Below are positions 21,677 through 31,079 of a stretch of DNA of 64,000 nt, one piece after another (position 1 is the first letter of the stretch; the number at the start of each line of letters is the position of its first letter). The position numbers and the translations under genes were made by a program. The notes beneath the pieces were generated by a model that was not told where the DNA came from, ran no database searches, and saw only the letters and a program-made list of their open reading frames with translations. The stretch is from Thalassia testudinum (Eukaryota > Streptophyta > Magnoliopsida > Alismatales > Hydrocharitaceae), in assembly GCA_037157565.1 (NCBI GenBank), contig JAZHRO010000014.1, forward strand, positions 103,447,501 to 103,511,500. Reading direction: 5' to 3'.

Positions 21677-23171
21677 TGATATAGACACATCTATTTAGGT
21701 TAAAATGCCTATTCATGCATGTTTCTAGGCTTAGATTTAAATTTCATGTTATAAATATTGCATAGCATGCATCATTCTGCATTTAGAGTAATTGTATATA
21801 TTTTAGGTTAATTAGATCCTTTTTATGGTCAGGAGAGAAGAAGACTTATTTTAGGGTCTCAGATGGATGATCGAACTGTACGGATCTAATTAGGACGACA
21901 AACGAAGTCTAACACCTCTAAAATTGTCTAGATCGGAGAACCGTAGCATCATATGAAGTCCAAGGAAGATCAATGGCCAGGAGGCAATGCAACATCCATA
22001 CAGGTTTCGGATGAAAAATCCGACCATACGGATGGATCTAGAGCAACAATCGTAGTCCAGTAGCGCGGGAATCATCTTGATTTGAGGACCGTGGCACCCT
22101 CTATAAAAGAAAGAAGAATGGACGGCCCAGATGGCGCCACGTGGTGCCATCCAAGCCGCCCAACGCCAGCCAGCAGCAGTGCACGCGTACAGCCGCAGTT
22201 GCGCGTAGCAGTAGCGCAACGCATGCTAGTGTGCGTGCGCACGGCGCTGGGAGCATGTGCGCGTGAAGCACACAGCGCGCACCAGCAGAGTGGGCAGCAG
22301 CGAAGCGGATCTTCAACGACGCGGGCCTTTAGTGACACTTGCAGCTGTTACTAATGGTTTGTGTGCGCCAGCAAGAGGAATTGAAGGCCGGATCTTCAGC
22401 GACAGCTACATCGACGTTTATGGACGTCAATAATGACCCAGATGCGAATTTGTTCTTCCTCCTCTACTATAAAAGGACTTACCCACCACCATTCCAAACC
22501 ATCTCTTCCTTTCTTCCTCTCACCACCTCCAAGGCTCTAGAGAGAGCTTGTCCCAAGCCCAGGATGCTCCTCTAGAGTAGAAAACGAAATAGTTTTCCCT
22601 ACCCTCACCGCCATTCATGGAGCATCCCGTGGCCGTCCTCTTACTACCCTTTGGGAAGATCTTTGCTGCGACGCCGTCCTGCCCCATCCTCCGTCCTCCG
22701 GCTCTGTCCTCCTTCGTCCCACTCCTTACCACCTTCCTCCAGGCGACATCAGAGCGAGTCGTCCTTCGAGCAACCGTCGAGGGGGATTTCTGTCACCTCT
22801 TTCTATCTTTTTACGCTTTCGTAGTGTAGTTTTCCTGCTTTCATAGTTGTAACAAATAGTTGTTCATGAATAGATTGTTTCACACACACTCTCTCTCTCC
22901 CTCTCTCTCTTATATTTTTGCAAGTAGATAAAGTTTTCATCGACCTAATCTCTTGCTCGTTAAAAATACCAAAAAAATTAGAAAAGATAAAAATGACCAA
23001 AAAGAAATAAAGTGAAGCACGGATTTCATAGAACCAAACGTTTGCCTCCCCGTGTTCGACCCGGGACTCTCTTGGAGTTTTGGTATAAATTTTATTTGAC
23101 CACGTGTTTTGCAACTGCGACGACGGATTACTTGTAACCCTGAATTCAAACACGTGAAACACGTGCCATCA
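21677..23171 (+). mobile_element. Solo LTR (about 1.5 kb) nested in the Athila/Tat-type LTR
   Basis: The block begins TGATATAGAC and ends GTGCCATCA, so it carries TGAT...ATCA ends. It is flanked by TAACC (21672-21676) and TTACC (23172-23176), a 5 bp target duplication with one mismatch. It contains TATA boxes at 22101 and 22467, a GC-rich U3 (22090-22340), and near 23055 the phrase TTCGACCCGGGACTCTC, which resembles the U5 end of many Tat/Ogre and SIRE-like LTRs. No coding region is attached, so it is a solo LTR; its family is uncertain. Short GC-rich frames in 22072-22354 are overlapping shadows. Confidence 0.55.
22467..22475 (+). promoter_or_regulatory. LTR TATA box (CTATAAAAG)
   Basis: A consensus TATA box is followed by ACTTACCCACCACC and a C/T-rich leader. 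It is the likely core promoter of the solo LTR; a second TATA-like box lies at 22101. Confidence 0.55.
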
Positions 23172-24683
23172 TTACCCATCACATTATTTCTTCGATGTAT
23201 CTAGAAATTGCATGGAATAAAAAGAAGAGAATAAAAATCAATGGTAATTTAGATCACCACTAATCCTCTTAATTAAACATGTATGCAATTATTCAATCAA
23301 AACTCAATTATAAACTATAGTACTTAAATTATTCAACAGGAATTCAAATAATGTCTCAGTGTTCTCAACTTAACAAAGCCTCTTTCTTTCTTCTTCTTCC
23401 TTCCTTCTTTCATAGCATGCACAGTCTCACTTCCTTTATTTCTTCTTCTTCATTCGTGCACAAGGGCTATGCACCCTTTGAATTTTGGCTAAGTGTCGCA
23501 CAGGGACACTTCTTCAGAGAGAAAAACCCCCTCTCTCGTATGCTCTCTCTCCTTCCTTTCTCTTTCTCTCAAACCAGGGTAGTAATCGGGTATTCGGATA
23601 CACGCACACCTGGGTCCAAGGCTACCAACGTGGGTAGTAGCTGAGGAGTGGATAGCTTAGGTCGGGTTGGGTCGAGTGAGCATGAGCGGGTGAGCGGGGA
23701 CCTCACCCTCGGTGTCTCAAGGCAAAGAGGCAAGAGCAGAAAAACAACTTATGTGCCTTCAGAGACTCCAACTCCCACGATGTGGGACAAATCCCATTGG
23801 CTCTTCTTTGCGTGCGTGCAGGAGTGAAGCTTCATTCAATTGGGCATGCTCTCACAGCTGGAACCTCCAATTGAGGACTGGGATGACTTCCTAGGGCTAT
23901 TCCACTCTGCCTGGAGGTGAGACCTGGCACTTTCGTGGCCAGGAGCTCGAAGAACGAAGGTGGTGCTAGCAGAGTTGGCGGAGCTCCGATGTAGAACCTG
24001 AGAACATGAAATAAGGCCTTGCAGCCGCATTAGAACATCTTAGAAGCTTCGCTTGGTCTAGGCGAAGGTGACGATGGTGGTAGCATGTCATGAATGGGCA
24101 TGAACTGGTCGGACAAAGGCGGAGATGGTTGCGTGATGGTGGGTTGTTCGGTGATGGGATTAGGTGGATGGATCGGCAAAATAGGAGAGGGCTTTTGATG
24201 GAGGGAGTATGGTGGAGCTTTTAGAGGTGGAGCAGGCATGTTTGGTGGTGTGTAGTGATGGTGCGGGCTCACTGGAGCTCGGCTGGTCGTGGGGAAGACG
24301 GTGAGAGAGACGGTGGAATAGTGGTCGAATTGAATTAGGAAGGGTTTGAATAAAGTCTAGAGAGGAAGGGGAGGCTAAGGACCTAACTAAGGGACGAAGA
24401 GGAAGGAGATCCGCGTCGGCTTTGATTGGCCAGTGCCGGAGGGGGCAAACTCTCCGGTGAGGTGAACGGCAGCGAGGAGAGGGGAAGCGGTGTCTGTTGT
24501 GATTGGCGAGGTGCAGAGGAAGGTGGTGAAGGTGATGGATGGGCCAATTTGGCCATTGGCCATCCCTAAGAAGACGGGGAAGAAGAGCCGCCAGAGCTAG
24601 GTCGGAGAAGGGCCGGAGGTAGGGATTTGAAGAGGGTTTTGGCCCCAAACCTTGCTAAAGAGGTGAGGTTTGCGTCGCAGGTC

Positions 24684-24693
24684 CATTTATAGG
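24684..24693 (-). promoter_or_regulatory. LTR TATA box (CCTATAAATG)
   Basis: On the minus strand a TATA box precedes a C-rich leader that runs leftwards to about 24030. It is the probable core promoter of the Athila/Tat-type LTR. Confidence 0.5.
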
Positions 24694-25636
24694 CCATGGA
24701 GAATGATTTCAACCTTGGAAACCAAGATTGTAACCCCACATCTTTCACGCAAGTAGGACATGTGAACCTTTAAAAGGTTCGCATGAGGATTTTGGGCTGA
24801 GTTAGGATTCGTGGAAGGTTTCATTTGGAAGGCAATTCCTCAAGGAATCTCCCTTTCAATCTTGGGAGAGTTTGATTGAGAATCGAGCAGGAAATCCTCG
24901 CTCGAATCTTGATGGTGAAGGTCTTGACCTTCCAAAAATGGTGTGAGGACCTTTTTGCAAAGAATGATGATAAAGTTAGGGACCCGTTTGCAATTATTTT
25001 GAAAGTTAGGAGCATATGTATGAGAGAAAAGAGTTAGACAGGACTGACATGCAGATTTAGTCAAGATGATCTTTGATTGGGTCCAAATTTTGGTACAAAC
25101 ATTATTTAGACCCAAAAAATTTGATGGTGAAGTTGAATTTAGGTTTTGACCAAGTTTGATTGGGTAAATTGCGTAGAAACCCAAATTAGAGCAATTATAT
25201 GTCTGAGACTTTGTTTTAGGTCAAAATGGGTTCTAATGGTCAAATCAAAGATGCCAAACCCTAGAGAATATTTTTCTATGATTTTTAGAGGGTTTAGGTG
25301 CATTTTATCCTGACCAGAACCTCAGTGAATTAAGCAGGTCTATTTTTAGGATTTTAGATGTCATTTAATTCTCTAATGAGTGAAAACCCGTTTCTATCTG
25401 TACGAACCCTCTTGTTAGACTTTAATGCATATTTGACCTTTGGTAAACCCCTGAGAAAACCCACGGTTGTTCTGCATTCATGATATGATGGTAAAATTAC
25501 AGTTTTAACTTTGGTTTCATGTTAAACTCTTAGAAAGGATGTGCAGTGAATTATGGTCCTTTGGCGGTTATGCAGGAGCATTTATTTATGGACTTTGACT
25601 AATTAAAGCTAAATATGGCTGATGATGACGTTATCA

Positions 25637-25900
25637 TTATACCCCATGCCTAACTTTTACTAGTCCCTTAGCAAAATCTTATGAAATTAACTCGAATTCT
25701 AGACCATGCCTTGATGTTCAAAGTCCTGATTCTTTCTTCTTTTTAGAAATTAGGTTAGAATGTCAATAATAGGCTTAGAGGTACTCAAGTACCAATCAAG
25801 ATCTGGACCTAACCAACTTTAGCCTCAGTCTGCCGCAAAGGTTTCTATGGCCCATAGAAACTATCCTATTGTTTGTTAAACCACGCGGTTAAAGCACCTG
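25637..25900 (-). other. 3' internal end and polypurine tract of the Athila/Tat-type element
   Basis: Next to the LTR start the minus strand carries a purine-rich tract with TAGGCATGGGG and the phrase TTTTGCTAAGGGACTAG. The Athila element in this window has the equivalent phrase TTTTGCTAGGGACAAG in the same position. The rest of the internal region is missing to the right. Confidence 0.55.
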
Positions 25901-26432
25901 TGCTTATAACATGGTTAGTCTAGATTCGAGGATGGAGAGGAGAGGAGAGGTGCAGTTACGGTTTGGGAGGTACACGATGGTTGGAGGGTTTGGAGGTCTA
26001 GGAGAAGTCGTCAGAGGGAGAGGACAGAGAAGGCATAGGCACCTCTACGGGTGTCTCAAAGGGCTGGTGAGATGTGGAGGCGAAGGCGGGTGTCTCAAAG
26101 GGCTGTGTGCAGGTCGTCGACGTTATGCCTAGTGTATAGGGGGTGGGGACACAAAAGGAATGAATGTAGAGCAAAGGGAAGGGAGACGCAGAATGTTGGT
26201 GGGCGAGATAGGGTTCAGGGTGTAAGTGAGAGGCCGCCACCACCACCACCACCACCGCTGGAGGGGTTAGGGCAGGTGTATGATGTGGAAGTGCCTCAAT
26301 CGGAGGAGACCAGGGTAGTGGAGATGGTAATCAGGGGGGTGCTCACTGGTGAAGTTATGATTGGCACCTATGCTCATGAGACGATCCAAAAGCTGGTAAG
26401 GTCTCTTTCACTCTCTTCTAAGGGGTGGAAGG
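25901..26432 (+). pseudogene. Zinc-knuckle (gag/ORF1-like) fragment
   Basis: The frame at 26051-26432 contains CLVYRGWGHKRNEC. This is a CX2CX4HX4C retroelement zinc knuckle in which the second cysteine is tyrosine, a single-base change from TGT to TAT. It is followed by a proline run and an unrecognised segment. A purine-rich tract AAGGGGTGGAAGG (26420-26432) lies directly before an LTR start at 26433 and could be a polypurine tract. I read this as the remains of a retroelement nucleocapsid region (LTR element or LINE ORF1). The frame beyond 26433 enters LTR sequence. Confidence 0.45.
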
Positions 26433-26696
26433 TGATAAACCCCAGTTTATCATCATTCTTATGCATTAAAACAAACCTAGCTCTTAGGATTTTACTCCGA
26501 AAATGGATTTTTTTGGCTGCATTTAGGCATTAACTAGGTTAGGCATGCATTGCATTTTCTTTTGTTGTTTTAATGTGTTTTTGTGAGTGTTAGGGATGAA
26601 CAGATGTACAGATCCCTAAAACCCTAGCACTCAAGAAGGCAAATGGTGAAGGAGGAGCACAGACTAACTGGAACTCAACTTGATCCAGCTCACCAC

Positions 26697-27320
26697 AGAT
26701 GAAACCTAGCTCACTTGGACTAGGGTTAGCTCATCCCAGCTCCATTCAGCGAATCTCAGCTAGATGGCAGCTTAAGAGAGTTCATCTTAGCTCACCCTAG
26801 CTCAAGTCAGCTCAGATCCAGCTCAACCTGGTCAAGTCTAGCTCATCTCAGCTCCCACAAGTCCACAAGGGGCTCTAGCTATCTCAGCTAAGTTGACTGA
26901 AGTTCACCTTAGCTCAGATCCAGTTACATCCAGCTCCACTCAACTCCAGCCAGCTGAAGATGAATTCATCCCAGCTCAGGAAGCTCAAGTCCAGCTCCCG
27001 GGGACTCAGCTTAGCTCAACTTAGTTGAGCCAAGCTACCTTAGTTGCCTCAATTAGCTTGATCCACCCTGGGAGCACCAAACCCAGCTCACCTCAGCTCA
27101 TTATGGTAGAAGCCAGCTTACTTTAGCTTGGCTTAGCAGCTAGCAAAGAACTAGCAAGCTAAGCAAGCTAGAGTAGCTCCATGCCACCCTCTTCAGCAGC
27201 TACCAGCTCCAGCTCAGCTCCAGGCTTCTCCTCCTCAGCTCCTCTCCTCAAACCCTAAGCTCCACATGCATATTCCTCTACTCTATAGCTAGCTAAGCTA
27301 GCTTAGCTTAGCTTAGCTAG
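26697..27320. repeat. AGCT-rich low-complexity domain
   Basis: About 45 AGCT tetramers (mostly CAGCTC, TAGCTC or AAGCT) occur in some 625 bp, where two to three are expected by chance. They are irregularly spaced, 8-30 bp apart, and end in a pure run TTAGCTTAGCTTAGCTAGC near 27300-27320. The count was made by eye. Confidence 0.85.
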
Positions 27321-27740
27321 CATCCACCTCCATGGCACCAAAAACCTAACCCTAACTCCACCTTTATAACCTACCACTCCAAGTCCACCTAAGCCTACTT
27401 AAGCTAGCTCCACCCTACTCATTTTGGCCCCACCTCTTCACCACCTTTCACCCCTCAACTAACCACCAAAAGACACCACCCTAACCACCTCCCTTTTGGC
27501 GCCAACTTTCAGCCCCTTTATCTACCCTACACCTACCCACATAACCCATCCTAGCCATCCACATACCCCCCTTCTAGAAGGCCCATTTTGGCGCCAACTC
27601 TAAAGGGCACCAAAGCCATAACTACCCCCCTTAGCACCCCTTGGGTGGCGCCACTTATCCTTAGCCCTAGGATCCCCAACTACCCCCCATATCCTATCCT
27701 AGCCATCCATTCCAAGAGCCACCTATGCCCCCCTTCCTAC

Positions 27741-27750
27741 ACTATATATA
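27741..27750 (+). promoter_or_regulatory. LTR TATA box (ACTATATATA)
   Basis: A TATA box is followed about 40 bp later by CATCCTCCATTAG and a C-rich leader. It is the likely promoter of the LTR-like block. Confidence 0.5.
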
Positions 27751-28331
27751 CCTACCTAACTTCCCACATTTTCTTCATCCTCCATTAGTGTGTACTTCCA
27801 CCTACATCCACCTATACCTACGGCCAAGAAGGAGTAGAGAAGAAGATTAAGGGGCACATCACCCACCCCCTTGGTGCCTTCTCCCCATTTCTTCTCCCTT
27901 GTGCCACGCCAAGGAGGAGGAGCACTCCACCACTAGGAGGACGACCAGGCAAGGAGGAGCAAGGGTGGTGCACGCCCACCCTTGAAGGAGAGCATTGAAG
28001 GTGGTAGCTTCCACCTTGGAGGAGCATCTCAAGGAAGGAGAAGGAGGAGCCCTTTTCAAGCCTATGAGCCCCTAAGCTTGGAGAAAGGAGCTTCCCCTTT
28101 TCACCAACAATTCAGGAGGACTTGTGTTTTATTTTATTTATTGCAATTATCTAGTAGTAGAAGCATTCATCTACTAGGTTTTTTTGTAAAACACTTTCTC
28201 ATTAATCTAGTTGCCTTCTTTGAAATTTCTTTTAGTTGCATTTTGATTGTTGTGATTCTAGCACTCTTCACTCCCTCTCCCTAATTACTCAAGGCCTCCA
28301 CGTGCCTAGAGTGAGCTTAGGAAGAGGAATT

Positions 28332-30999
28332 CTACGCCTTTGTGTGGACTACAGACAGCTGAATAGGGTCACCATCAAGAATAGGTATCCGCTGCCAAGG
28401 ATTGACTTGTTTGACAAGCTGCGAGGTGCCACGGTATTCTCCAAGATGAACTTGAGGTCTAGTTACCACCAGTTGAGGATCAAGGAGACAGACGTCTCCA
28501 AGACAGCTTTCCGCACTCGGTATGGACACAACGAGTTTTTGGTCATGCTGTTTGGGTTGACCAACGCCCCGCTGCCTTCATGGATTTGATGAACCGGGTG
28601 TTCAGACCGTATTTGGATCAGTTCGTGGTGGTATTTATTGATGATGTGCTCATCTACTCTCGAGATCAGGCGCAGCACGGACAACACTTATGGATGGTTT
28701 TGGACACACTGAGACGACGTAGGCTGTACGCCAAATACAGCAAGTGCGAGTTCTGGTTGAGGGAGGTGACCTTCTTGGGTCATGTGATCTCCGGGGATGG
28801 CTTGGCTGTGGACCCAGCCAAGGTTGAGGCAGTGCTCAGGTGGGAGAGACCACTCACAGTGATAGAGATCCGCAGTTTCTTGGGACTGGCAGGCTACTAC
28901 AGGTGGTTTATCAGGGGTTTCTCGTAGATTGCACATCCTATGACACAATTGACCTGGAAGGACGTGCCCTTTTCTTGGACGGACGCTTGTAAGGCGTGTT
29001 TTCAGGAGCTAAAGGAGAGGCCGACTTCGGCTCCCGTGCTCACCATCCCAGACAGCAGTGGCGGGTTCATTGTGTACATGGACGCGTCTTTGCAGGGGTT
29101 AGGAGGTGTGCTCATGGAGAGGGGTCACGTTGTCGCTTACGCTTCGCGGCAACTGAAGCCCCATGAGTATAGCTACCCTACCCACGACCTGGAGCTGGCA
29201 GCTGTTGTCTTCGCACTGAAGACTTGGAGGCACTACTTGTACGGTGAGACTTTTGAGATTTTCACAGATCATAAGAGCCTTAGATACTTGTTTGATCAAA
29301 AGGAGCTCAACATGAGACAGAGATGTTGGTTAGAGCTCCTGAAGGACTATGACTGTAGCATTTCCTACCATCCGGGGAAGGCCAACGTGGTGGCTGACGC
29401 TTTGAGCCGGAAGGCGCCCGCCCACTTGACCAGTTTACGGGCACAGAGTTGGAGACTCATGGAGGAGATGGGCAGTTGGCGACCCCTAGAGTTACTGGGG
29501 CACTGTGGGGCAATGACTGTTACACGACAGACGAGGCCAGAGCTAATAGACCACATCATCACAGGACAGATGGCTGATCTGTACCTACAGTCGTTGCGTG
29601 ACAGAGTACTGTCAAGGGACCCTGGAGACTTCTCCTTTACAGATGAGGTATTGCACATGAGGGGGCATTTGTGCGTTCCCAGGGACGAGGAGCTGTTGAG
29701 AGAGCTCCTGACTGAGGCACACGGTTCCAGGTTCACCATACATCCCGGGAACACAAAGATGTATCATGATCTGAGACGCGACTTTTGGTGGAGGGGAATG
29801 AAGCGGGATGTAGGTGAATTTGTGCAGCAATGTTTAGTGTGCTAGTAGGTGAAGGCTGAGCATCAAAGGCCTGCAGGGCTGTTGCAGCCACTTCCAGTGC
29901 CCGAGTGGAAGTGAGAGAACATCACCATGGACTTGGTGGTGGGCTTGCCCGTTACCCAGCGAGGACATGACGCAGTCTGGGTGATCGTAGACAGATTGAC
30001 GAAGACGACTCATTTCTTGCCAATTCGAGTCACTTTGGGACCAACACAGTTGGCAGAGAGGTATATCCGCGACGTGGTACGTCTACATGGAGTTCCGCAG
30101 GAGATTGTATCCGATCGGGATACCCATTTTATGTCCCAATTTTGGGCTGAGTTTCAGCAGGCCTTGGGGACACGGTTGAGGTTCAGTACAACATACCACC
30201 CTAGACGGACGGACAGTCAGAGCGCATGATACAGACGCTTGAGGACCTTTTGTGTGCTTGTGTACTGGACTTGAGGGGCTCTTGGGAGGAGAACTTACCC
30301 CTGGCGGAGTTTGCATATAATAATAGTTATCACTCGAGCATCGGCATGGCACCCTACGAGGCTGTGTATGGACGGAGGTGTACTGCACCCTTGAGTTGGG
30401 TTGAGGTGGGGATCAAGTGGGAGGTTGGCCCTAGGCTGATCCGACAGAGTCAGGAGGTGATCGAGCAGATTCACAGGTGAATCCGCACTGTCAAGAGTAG
30501 GCAGAAGAGTTATGCAGATCGGAAACGCAGAGAGGTGCAGTTTGAGGTTGGGGATCACGTCTTCCTTCGTGTTTCACCCATGAAGGGCCTGCAGCATTTT
30601 GGGGTGAAAGGGAACCTCGCGCCGAGGTTTGTGGGACCCTTTGAGGTTCTGGAGTGGGTTGGACTCGTTGCTTACAGGCTTACCCTTCCTCCCCAACTGT
30701 CTGGTGTACACGACGTGTTCCACGTGTCCAACCTCAGGAAGTGCGTCGCCGATCCCAGTCATGTTCTAAGCCATGAGAGCGTCGAGGTGGGTGATGACCT
30801 GACCTACCTCGAGCGGCCAGTGCAGATACTCGACAGAGTTGTTCGGAGTTTGAGACGGAAGCAGGTACCCCAGGTGAAGGTTTTATGGAGGAGCCAGAGG
30901 TACGAGGAGGCTACCTGGGAGCCTGAGGCAGCGATGCGAGAGCGGTACCCGGAGCTCTTTGAGGGTACGTCTTTTCAGACCGGCTTCGGTCCTCTATGA
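28332..30999 (+). pseudogene. Tekay copy 1 pol: RT, RNase H, integrase with chromodomain-type tail (defective)
   Basis: Reverse transcriptase runs from about 28340 to 28930: [10 protein letters not shown], then the catalytic FIDDVLIYS near 28640. RNase H follows (28940-29420; [24 protein letters not shown]). Integrase has an HHCC finger near 29725-29845, a D,D-E core from 29927 (MDLVVGLP, VSDRDTHF) and a C-terminal chromodomain-like segment at 30790-30965 (VQILDRVVRSLRRKQV, EEATWEPE), which places it in the chromoviruses. Chromodomains direct integration to particular heterochromatin. Defects: a frameshift near 28575, stops at 28925, 29843, 29846 and 29912, a frameshift near 30210-30230 and a stop at 30478. 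Most stops are C-to-T or G-to-A relative to copy 2. The long antisense frames here are shadows. Confidence 0.9.
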
Positions 31000-31079
31000 G
31001 TTTGTTATGCGTATGTTGTTCTTTTTCCGCGCCCTAGCTAGCTTAAGTTTCGGGGACGAAACCTCCTTTGAGTTTGTTA

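Larger units (their letters stand above)
21472..25636 (-). mobile_element. Athila/Tat-type LTR, minus strand, split by a solo LTR
   Basis: Read on the minus strand, the LTR begins TGATAACGTC at 25636. It is preceded by a polypurine-tract region (AGTTAGGCATGGGGTATAA) almost identical to that of the Athila element near 45802 (AGATAGGCATGGGGTTA), with the same upstream GCTAAGGGACTAG-type phrase. A TATA box (CCTATAAATG) lies at 24684-24693. The 3' part, containing TGTGTTTGACCTCGG, lies at 21575 beyond the inserted solo LTR (21677-23171). Without that insertion the LTR is about 2.7 kb. The left boundary near 21472 is approximate. Only this LTR and some 250 bp of internal sequence on its right remain. 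Confidence 0.6.
26433..28290 (+). mobile_element. LTR-like block of unknown family, plus strand
   Basis: The block begins TGATAAACCCCAG after a purine-rich tract. It contains a very AGCT-rich domain (26697-27320), a C-rich domain, a TATA box (ACTATATATA, 27741-27750), and a leader leading to GTGATTCTAGCACTCTTCA near 28270. The layout is that of a plant LTR of about 1.85 kb. The right end is not certain: sequence to about 28331 (ACTCAAGGCCTCCACGTGCC) could still be element sequence, and it then abuts the truncated Tekay pol gene. No target duplication was found. Confidence 0.45.

Noticed and set aside
22072..22354. Several overlapping alanine/cysteine-rich frames
   Set aside because: They arise from a GC-rich LTR U3 segment read in several frames; none extends or carries a motif.
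24160..24648. 162-codon proline/histidine-rich antisense frame
   Set aside because: It lies downstream of an LTR TATA box in the R/U5 leader; composition explains it and no domain is seen.
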